Source: Sphingomonas sp.
GTDB lineage: Bacteria; Pseudomonadota; Alphaproteobacteria; Sphingomonadales; Sphingomonadaceae
Assembly: GCA_013822915.1 (NCBI GenBank)
Contig: PNLG01000326.1
Coordinates: 1 to 12,220 of the forward strand
Direction: 5' to 3'
DNA: 12,220 bases
Below, in pieces: positions 1 to 5,442 of the stretch. Each line of letters starts with the position of its first letter. Positions within the stretch are counted from its first letter, which is position 1. Below the pieces are notes generated by a model that was not told the origin of the DNA, made no database searches, and saw nothing but the letters and a program-made list of their open reading frames with translations. Position numbers and translations under genes: made by a program.

Positions 1-27
1 CCCGACGATGGGATAGGCGCGGCGTGA
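1..27 (+). CDS. 3' end of an upstream gene (partial)
   Basis: The first frame is open from the window edge and ends with TGA at 25-27, reading PDDGIGAA before the stop. The stop overlaps the GTG start at 24 of the next gene (GTGA), the arrangement usual for translationally coupled genes. Only eight codons are visible, so neither function nor reality can be proven. A competing reading, ending at TAG 14-16 in the second frame, is possible. Confidence 0.3.
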   Translation, partial: PDDGIGAA

Positions 28-446
28 CCGCGCGCCCCGTATCGCCGCAGCGCGTCCATCGCCGGATCGGGGCGGCGTTGCTGCTGCTCTGGGCGCTGTC
101 GCTGGCGTTTCCGGTGGCGATCATCCGCGAAGGTGATGTGTGGCACGGGTGGATGGTACTTGCCTTTGGCTTTTTGGGGATGATGAACTGGCAGCTTGGC
201 TGGCTCGCCAATTGGGTGTTCCTGCCCGCGACCATCGCCGGGATGGTGATGAAGCGTCCGTCGCGGCGGGTGCTGGTGGCGGTGCTGGTGATGCTGATCC
301 CCCCCGTAGCCGGGGCGATTGCGTGGCGCGAAGTGGTCTATGACGATGGTGTCCACACGATTGCGCGCTTTGGGCTGGGCTATTTTCTGTGGCTGGCCGC
401 AATGCTTGGCTGCATCATCTGGCACGGCGTGCGGTTGCGGGGTTAG
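24..446 (+). CDS. small four-helix membrane protein, unknown function
   Basis: I do not recognise a family. The 140-residue product begins with a basic stretch (RPVSPQRVHRR), followed by four hydrophobic segments at roughly residues 16-35, 43-73 (long, rich in W, G and M), 83-100 and 115-136, and ends HGVRLRG. This predicts a small inner-membrane protein with little soluble sequence. No catalytic motif is visible. The GTG start at 24 overlaps a possible upstream stop codon and has a weak purine-rich stretch (GGATAGG) before it. The frame stays open to the window edge, so an earlier start cannot be excluded. It converges on bpt and the two stop codons overlap, so transcripts of the two genes would be antisense at their ends. 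Confidence 0.7.
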   Translation: MTARPVSPQRVHRRIGAALLLLWALSLAFPVAIIREGDVWHGWMVLAFGFLGMMNWQLGWLANWVFLPATIAGMVMKRPSRRVLVAVLVMLIPPVAGAIAWREVVYDDGVHTIARFGLGYFLWLAAMLGCIIWHGVRLRG

Positions 447-1228
447 ACCAGAGCGTCGGTGCGGTTAGGCGTGAGCATTGGCGGTGCGCGCTCATCATCG
501 GCGAGCAGGCTCCACCCGGCGGGGCCAAGCACTTCAATCGGGCGATAGCGCGTCTTGTAGCTCATCCGCGCGCTGCCCTTCACCCAATAGCCGAGATAGA
601 CATAGGGCAGGCCCGCTGCGCGTGCCCGCATGATGTGGTCGAGGATGATGACATTGCCCAGCCCCTGCCGCGCGGCAGGGTCGGCGTCAAAAAAGCTGTA
701 GATCATCGAAAGCCCATCGGCCTGCTGATCGGTCAGGCACGCCCCCACCAGCCGCCCGCGCCGCCCGAATGCCGCCGGTTCGCGATATTCGATGATGAAG
801 GATTTGACCGGCGACTGTTCGACCATGTCGGCATAATCGGTTTCGTCCATGCCCACCATACCGCCGCCGGGGTGGCGGCTGGCCAGATAGCGGCGCAGCA
901 GGTCATATTGCTCATCGGTTGCCCAGGGGCGGCACGCGGTGATGTCGAGATCGGCGTGGCGGCGGATCAGCTTGCGCTGGGTCGCGTTGGGGACGAAATC
1001 CTGGCTGACAACGCGCACCGAGACACAGGCATTGCACCCCGAACAGCTCGGGCGATAGGCGACCGACTGGCTGCGGCGAAAGCCGATGCGCCCAAGCGCG
1101 TCATTAAGCTCGCTTGCATGGGGTCCGGCCAGTTCGGTGAACACTTTGCGCTCCATCCGATCGGGCAGATAGGGGCAGGGCGACGGGCTGGTCACGAAAA
1201 AGCGGGGGAACCGAAAGGGCGCAGTCAC
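443..1228 (-). CDS. bpt: aspartate/glutamate leucyltransferase (Bpt), N-degron pathway
   Basis: Bpt transfers leucine from leucyl-tRNA to N-terminal Asp or Glu of proteins, marking them for ClpS-ClpAP degradation in the cytosol (family knowledge). Visible signatures: N-terminal FPRFFVTSPSPCPYLP, then the YRPSCSGCNACVSVRV segment with the cysteine cluster of the ATE N-terminal domain, HPGGGM near the middle, and C-terminal ATE features such as SMIYSFFDAD, LGYWVKGS and MSYKTRYRP. Length is about 261 residues, normal for bacterial Ate/Bpt. I chose the GTG at 1228 because it gives the usual start MTAPFRFPRFF. ATG at 1240 or GTG at 1237 would add four or three residues. The gene lies downstream of ilvA on the same strand but 193 bases away, with a candidate promoter of its own. 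Its TAA overlaps the TAG of the convergent membrane-protein gene. Confidence 0.93.
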   Translation of the reverse strand: MTAPFRFPRFFVTSPSPCPYLPDRMERKVFTELAGPHASELNDALGRIGFRRSQSVAYRPSCSGCNACVSVRVVSQDFVPNATQRKLIRRHADLDITACRPWATDEQYDLLRRYLASRHPGGGMVGMDETDYADMVEQSPVKSFIIEYREPAAFGRRGRLVGACLTDQQADGLSMIYSFFDADPAARQGLGNVIILDHIMRARAAGLPYVYLGYWVKGSARMSYKTRYRPIEVLGPAGWSLLADDERAPPMLTPNRTDALV

Positions 1229-1336
1229 GATGGGCACCATCCCACGCGACGCGCCAATCGCACCGCTTGGCGCCTGTTATGAATCGTCTGGCGGATGATG
1301 AAAAGCCGCTTTACCACGAAAGAACGTTAACGGACC

Positions 1337-1345
1337 TGTGGATAA
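1337..1345 (-). promoter_or_regulatory. perfect DnaA box upstream of bpt
   Basis: The minus strand reads TTATCCACA, the strong DnaA-box consensus. It lies in the 0.2 kb gap between ilvA and bpt. An 8-bp palindrome CGTTAACG is at 1325-1332 and a GANTC site (GAATC) at 1281-1285. A single box could be a DnaA-responsive promoter element or chance. There is no cluster of boxes or AT-rich unwinding region to support an origin. Confidence 0.4.
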
Positions 1346-1360
1346 GTCGGGCGGTGGCCG

Positions 1361-1366
1361 ATTATA
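1361..1366 (-). promoter_or_regulatory. possible -10 element for bpt
   Basis: The minus strand reads a perfect TATAAT here, about 130 bases before the bpt start, in otherwise GC-rich DNA. The -35 region at the right distance (TGCGCA, 16-bp spacer) matches TTGACA at only three positions, so an activator or another sigma factor may be needed. The rest of the 1229-1433 gap shows no credible gene. The 65-codon plus-strand frame there runs antisense into ilvA and has no family features. Confidence 0.3.
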
Positions 1367-1433
1367 GCGTGCAACTGTCATTTGCGCACGCGATTGGTGC
1401 GCGGCCCGGCGCATCGCTGAGTCGGTCCGCCGC

Positions 1434-2657
1434 TTATGCCAGTTCGATCAGATCGGCTTCATAACCCGCCGCACGCACCGCCGTGAGCAGCCGTTCGAGA
1501 TGGGCGCGGTCGCGCGTTTCGCACTCGATTTCGGTGATCAACCCCTTGGCCGGCAGCGAGGTGAAAATGCGCTGGTGATAGACTTCCATGATGTTGACGC
1601 GCTCGGCATCGAACACGCCCGCCAGCTTGAACAGCGCGCCCGGCTGATCCTGAAGCCGGATTTGCACGCGCGCCAGCCGCCCCGACCGCGCGAGATCACG
1701 CACCAGCACATTGGCGAGCAGCCGGGTGTCGATATTGCCACCGCACAGCACCAGCCCGACGGTGCGCCCCCGAAAGCGGTCGGGATGCTGGATCAGCGCG
1801 GCGAGCCCGGCGGCTCCTGCGCCCTCCACCACCGTCTTTTCGATCTGGACCAGCAACGACACCGCTTTTTCCAGATTGCGCTCGTTCACCAGCATGATCT
1901 CATCGACCAGCAATTCGACCATGCGCGAGGTGATGGCGCCGGGCGCCTTCACTGCGATCCCTTCGGCCAGCGTTTCGCCGCCGCACGGCATCGCGCCGTG
2001 ATTGATGCGGTTGTGCATCGAGGGAAACAGCTCAGCCTGCACCCCGACCACCTCGATCGGGCGACCGGCGGCGCGCGCGACCACCGCCATCCCGCTGATC
2101 AGGCCACCGCCGCCAATCGGAGTAACGAAACAGTCGATATCGGGCGCATCCTCCAGCATTTCGATCGCCGTGGTGCCCTGCCCGGCGATGATCCGCCGGT
2201 CATCGAAGGGATGCACAAAGGTCAGCCCGCGTTCCTGTTCGAGCTGGCGGGCATGGGCATAGGCATCGTCAAAGGTTTCGCCGAACAGGATGACATTCGC
2301 CTGATGCCCCTCGGTCTGGGTGACTTTCACGATCGGCGTGGTGGTGGGCATGACAATCGTGGCCGGAATGCCGAGCCGGTTGGCGTGATAGGCAAGCCCC
2401 TGCGCATGATTGCCCGCCGACGCCGCAATCACCCCCTTGGTCGCAGGCGGCAATTGCAGCAGCGTGTTGAGCGCGCCGCGCTCCTTATAAGCAGCGGTGA
2501 ACTGGTGATTTTCGAATTTCAGATAAACCGTCGCGCCGGTCAGTTCGGAGAGAGTCTTGCTAACCAGCGTTGGCGTGCGCACGATTGCGGGCGCGATCCG
2601 GGCATGCGCGGCGCGGATGTCGTCGATGGAGACGGGCAGGTCGGGGATGCTGGCCAT
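1434..2657 (-). CDS. ilvA: threonine ammonia-lyase with C-terminal ACT domain
   Basis: A PLP enzyme that deaminates threonine to 2-oxobutanoate, the first step of isoleucine synthesis. The fold-type II core is clear: the PLP lysine is K58 in AAYKERGAL, the substrate loop is SAGNHAQG (residues 80-87), and the phosphate-binding loop is GGGGL (182-186). An ACT domain, IRLQDQPGALFKLAGVF onward, fills roughly residues 328-405. With 407 residues and a single ACT domain it matches the short IlvA/TdcB-with-ACT class, not the E. coli-type IlvA of about 510 residues, so a catabolic role is also possible. The start at 2657 gives MASIPDLPVS. It lacks a good ribosome site nearby (AGGA lies 13 bases upstream). 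An in-frame start at 2753 would add 32 residues with no homolog-like character. It is divergent from the dehydrogenase gene and upstream of bpt. Confidence 0.93.
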   Translation of the reverse strand: MASIPDLPVSIDDIRAAHARIAPAIVRTPTLVSKTLSELTGATVYLKFENHQFTAAYKERGALNTLLQLPPATKGVIAASAGNHAQGLAYHANRLGIPATIVMPTTTPIVKVTQTEGHQANVILFGETFDDAYAHARQLEQERGLTFVHPFDDRRIIAGQGTTAIEMLEDAPDIDCFVTPIGGGGLISGMAVVARAAGRPIEVVGVQAELFPSMHNRINHGAMPCGGETLAEGIAVKAPGAITSRMVELLVDEIMLVNERNLEKAVSLLVQIEKTVVEGAGAAGLAALIQHPDRFRGRTVGLVLCGGNIDTRLLANVLVRDLARSGRLARVQIRLQDQPGALFKLAGVFDAERVNIMEVYHQRIFTSLPAKGLITEIECETRDRAHLERLLTAVRAAGYEADLIELA

Positions 2658-2773
2658 AAGGGCGGGGTTCCTGAAAGCGCCGGGCTTTGGCCCTGCTGCG
2701 CGCACGATATTAAAGCGCGTGGCACTAGACCATCTGGCGCCGTGGGGGAACACGCCTTATGCGCGTGGGGGCG

Positions 2774-3640
2774 ATGGCGAAACTTACCTTTATCGGGCTG
2801 GGTGTGATGGGCGCGCCGATGGCGCGGCATCTGGCGGCGGCGGGCCATGCCCTGACGGTCCATAACCGCAATCCGGCCAAGGCGCAGGCGTGGGTAGCGG
2901 CGTATGGCGGCGCGAGCGCGACCAGCGTTGTAGACGCGGTCGCGGGGGCGGACGCGGTGTTCACCTGCGTTGGCAATGACGATGATCTGGCAGGCGTTGT
3001 GCTGGGGGCCGGGGGCGCGCTTGCAGCGATGGCACGCGGTGCGCTGCTCGTTGATCACACGACCGTGTCGGCGGACCTTGCCCGGCGGCTAGCGAGCGCG
3101 GGCGCGGCCCGGGGCGTGGATGTCGTCGATGCGCCAGTCTCGGGCGGGCAGGCAGGCGCGGAGCAGGGCGCGCTGTCGATCATGTGTGGCGGCACCGACG
3201 CCGCGATGGCCGCCGCTGCGCCGTTGATGGCCGCCTATGCCAAGCGCATCGTTCATGTGGGCGCGGCGGGTGCGGGCCAGCAAACGAAGATGGTCAATCA
3301 GGTTGCGATTGCGGGCGTGCTGGCCGGGCTGGCCGAAGGATTGCGCTTTGCCCAGGCCAGCGAACTGGACGTGGCAAAGGTTTACGAGGCGATTTCGGGC
3401 GGGGCGGCGCAAAGCTGGCAGATGGACAATCGCTGGACGACGATGGCCGATGAGTCTTTTGATTTCGGTTTTGCGATCGACTGGATGCGCAAGGATCTGG
3501 GCCTCGCACTGGCGGAAGCGCGCGCGCGCGGCGCGGTGTTGCCAATGACCGCGCTGGTCGACCAATTTTACGCCGAGGTGCAGCGGCTGGGCGGCGGGCG
3601 TCAGGATACGAGTGCATTGGTGCGGAGATTGCCGAAATGA
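2774..3640 (+). CDS. NAD(P)-dependent beta-hydroxyacid dehydrogenase (3-hydroxyisobutyrate dehydrogenase family)
   Basis: A 288-residue cytosolic member of the 3-hydroxyisobutyrate/tartronate semialdehyde reductase family, which oxidises short beta-hydroxyacids or reduces the matching semialdehydes with NAD(P). The N-terminal Rossmann motif is FIGLGVMGAPMA (residues 6-17), the substrate-binding signature is DAPVSGG (119-125), and the catalytic lysine is K172 in GQQTKMVNQ with N175 beside it. The C-terminal all-alpha domain contains FAIDWMRKDLGLAL. The true substrate cannot be read from sequence. The start at 2774 (MAKLTFIGLG) fits the family and follows a G-rich stretch; the in-frame ATG at 2759 would add five residues. 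Its TGA overlaps the ATG of the next gene (ATGA at 3637-3640), so the two are almost certainly one operon with coupled translation. Confidence 0.88.
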   Translation: MAKLTFIGLGVMGAPMARHLAAAGHALTVHNRNPAKAQAWVAAYGGASATSVVDAVAGADAVFTCVGNDDDLAGVVLGAGGALAAMARGALLVDHTTVSADLARRLASAGAARGVDVVDAPVSGGQAGAEQGALSIMCGGTDAAMAAAAPLMAAYAKRIVHVGAAGAGQQTKMVNQVAIAGVLAGLAEGLRFAQASELDVAKVYEAISGGAAQSWQMDNRWTTMADESFDFGFAIDWMRKDLGLALAEARARGAVLPMTALVDQFYAEVQRLGGGRQDTSALVRRLPK

Positions 3641-5289
3641 ATAAGTCGCTGGCGGTGATGATGGCGCTTGCCACGCTGGTGCTCGGGGCGCCCGCGCATG
3701 CCGATGGGCTGGTCGACAATGTCGACGGCATCACGCTCGACGAAGCGGGCCGGGCGCAGCGTTTCACGGGGCTGTTGGTTGGCCGCGATGGCAAGGTGGT
3801 GCAGTTGCTGCGCGAGGGCGATCCGCGTCCCGCGCGGCTCGACTGGCGCACTGATATGAAGGGCAAGGTGCTGATCCCCGGCTTTGTCGATGCGCATGGC
3901 CATGTGATGGAGTTGGGGTTTCGCGCGCTTGAGCTTGACCTGTCCGACACGCGCACGCTGGCCGAGGCAAAGGCCAGGATTGCGGCCTATGTTGCGGCCA
4001 ATCCCGATCGCAAATGGATTATCGGCGGCGGGTGGAATCAGGAAAAATGGGGGCACGGTCGCTTCCCGACGGCGGCTGATTTGGATGAGGTGGTCAGCGA
4101 CCGGCCGGTGTGGCTTGCGCGTGCCGATGGCCATGCGAGCTGGGCGAATAGTGCCGCCATGCGCGCGGCCGGGATCAGCGCGAAAAGCGTGACCCCGCCC
4201 GGCGGTCGCATCGAAAAGAGCGGCGCGGAACCGAATGGCGTCTTTGTTGATGCGGCCCAAGAACTGGTCGCGAAATTCGTGCCGATGGCCCTCCCCAAGG
4301 AGCGGATGGCGGCCTTTTACAAAGCGCAGGAAGCATTGCTGAGCGCCGGCATCACGGCCGCCGCTGATATGGGGACGAGCCTTGACGACTGGCTGACCTA
4401 TCGCCGCGCGGGGGACGCGGGCGCGTTGCGGGTGCGCGTCATCAGCTATGGCGCAGGGGTTGAGGAAACGATCCGCATCGGCGGCACCGGGCCGACGCCG
4501 TGGCTCTATGATGGGCATTTGCGGCTGGTCGGCGCAAAGATTTACACCGATGGCGCGCTGGGGTCGCGCGGGGCGTGGCTGAAGGCGCCCTATGCCGATG
4601 CGCCGGATCAGGTGGGCGCGGGTTTCTTAAGCGATTCGCAGCTCAGCAATTTGATGAGCCGCGCGGCGATGGATGGCTATCAACTCGCCGTCCACGCGAT
4701 TGGCGACCGCGCCAATGCACAGGTGCTGGCGTCGATTGCCGAGCTTGCGCCGACCTATGGCGGCGACCGGCGCTGGCGGATCGAACATGCGCAGATCATT
4801 GATCCCGCCGACCTGCCCAAACTTGCCGACCATGGGACCATCGCCTCGATGCAGCCGGTGCATCAGACGAGCGACCGCACCATGGCGGAGGCGCGGCTGG
4901 GCTCCGCGCGGTTGGCGGGCGCCTATGCCTGGGCGACGATGCTGAAAAACGGCGTGCCGCTGGCGTTCGGCACCGATTTTCCGGTCGAGCGTCCCGATCC
5001 CTTTGCTGGTTGGGCGGCAGGCTTTACCCGCACCGACGCCGATGGCGAGCCCTATGGCGGGTGGCAACCACAGGAAGTGTTGTCGCGCGAACAGGCGTGG
5101 CACGCCTATACCATGGGCGGCGCCTATGCTGGCTTTGCCGAGGCAGTGTTCGGTCGGCTCGCGCCCGGCCAATATGCGGATTTCATTATCGTCGATCGTG
5201 ATCCGACGGTCGCGACGGCAAGCGCGTTGCGGGCAACCCGGGTCGAGCAGACCTGGGTCGGTGGGGTCAAGGTTTGGCAAAGTCGCTGA
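3637..5289 (+). CDS. exported amidohydrolase, YtcJ / amidohydrolase-3 family
   Basis: A metal-dependent hydrolase of the amidohydrolase superfamily, 550 residues. The first 22 residues (MNKSLAVMMALATLVLGAPAHA) form a Sec signal peptide with an AHA cleavage site, so the enzyme should act in the periplasm. Motifs run in order: GFVDAHGH (H87, H89) on strand 1, KIYTDGALGS (K301, the bridging-lysine position in many relatives), AVHAIGDRAN (H353), RIEHAQI (H384) and FGTDFPVE (D447). The C-terminal GQYADFIIVDRDP returns to the small beta-sandwich domain. YtcJ-type enzymes vary widely in substrate (amides, N-acyl compounds, ureas), so none is assigned. The start overlaps the stop of the dehydrogenase gene. 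No terminator is obvious after it before the promoter region of the phosphatase. Confidence 0.88.
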   Translation: MNKSLAVMMALATLVLGAPAHADGLVDNVDGITLDEAGRAQRFTGLLVGRDGKVVQLLREGDPRPARLDWRTDMKGKVLIPGFVDAHGHVMELGFRALELDLSDTRTLAEAKARIAAYVAANPDRKWIIGGGWNQEKWGHGRFPTAADLDEVVSDRPVWLARADGHASWANSAAMRAAGISAKSVTPPGGRIEKSGAEPNGVFVDAAQELVAKFVPMALPKERMAAFYKAQEALLSAGITAAADMGTSLDDWLTYRRAGDAGALRVRVISYGAGVEETIRIGGTGPTPWLYDGHLRLVGAKIYTDGALGSRGAWLKAPYADAPDQVGAGFLSDSQLSNLMSRAAMDGYQLAVHAIGDRANAQVLASIAELAPTYGGDRRWRIEHAQIIDPADLPKLADHGTIASMQPVHQTSDRTMAEARLGSARLAGAYAWATMLKNGVPLAFGTDFPVERPDPFAGWAAGFTRTDADGEPYGGWQPQEVLSREQAWHAYTMGGAYAGFAEAVFGRLAPGQYADFIIVDRDPTVATASALRATRVEQTWVGGVKVWQSR

Positions 5290-5319
5290 GACATAGCGTG
5301 TTTTGCGCCGACTGAAATA

Positions 5320-5334
5320 TTAATGAAATCTTAA
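5320..5334 (+). promoter_or_regulatory. CtrA-type box upstream of the PhoX-type phosphatase gene
   Basis: The sequence is TTAA-TGAAATC-TTAA, an exact match to the CtrA full-site pattern TTAA-N7-TTAA. It is embedded in a larger perfect dyad ATATTAA-N7-TTAATAT (5317-5337) and starts about 120 bases before the phoX start. Seventeen bases after the second half-site is TGTTAT (5352-5357), four of six matches to a -10, so the box would lie at -35, as in CtrA-activated Caulobacter promoters. The rest of the 5290-5442 gap has a small hairpin, GCGAG/CTCGC (5407-5422), overlapping a GANTC site (5416-5420), and no gene. Confidence 0.55.
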
Positions 5335-5442
5335 TATCATCGTTTAGTCACTGTTATTGCATCAAACTGACCGCGATGGCGCGCATTAGCGACTGCGACT
5401 TTCAATGCGAGGCAAGACTCGCTGAACGTGCAGGGGAGCATC

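Noticed and set aside
389..1282. 297-codon plus-strand frame opposite bpt
   Set aside because: Antisense to conserved bpt motifs, low-complexity Arg/Ala/His content and no ribosome site; a GC-bias artefact.
1241..1433. Possible replication origin in the ilvA-bpt gap
   Set aside because: There is only one DnaA box, no AT-rich unwinding region and no CtrA full site. A single perfect box does not make an origin.
1500..2807. Long plus-strand open frame (435 codons) opposite ilvA
   Set aside because: It is an exact antisense shadow of a clearly identified enzyme in GC-rich DNA, with a His/Arg-rich composition and no family motif.
5351..5370. Pho box (PhoB site) upstream of phoX
   Set aside because: CTGTTAT at 5351-5357 resembles one half-site, but the second half at 11-bp spacing (TCAAACT) does not match CTGTCAT. 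Not enough for a PhoB call.
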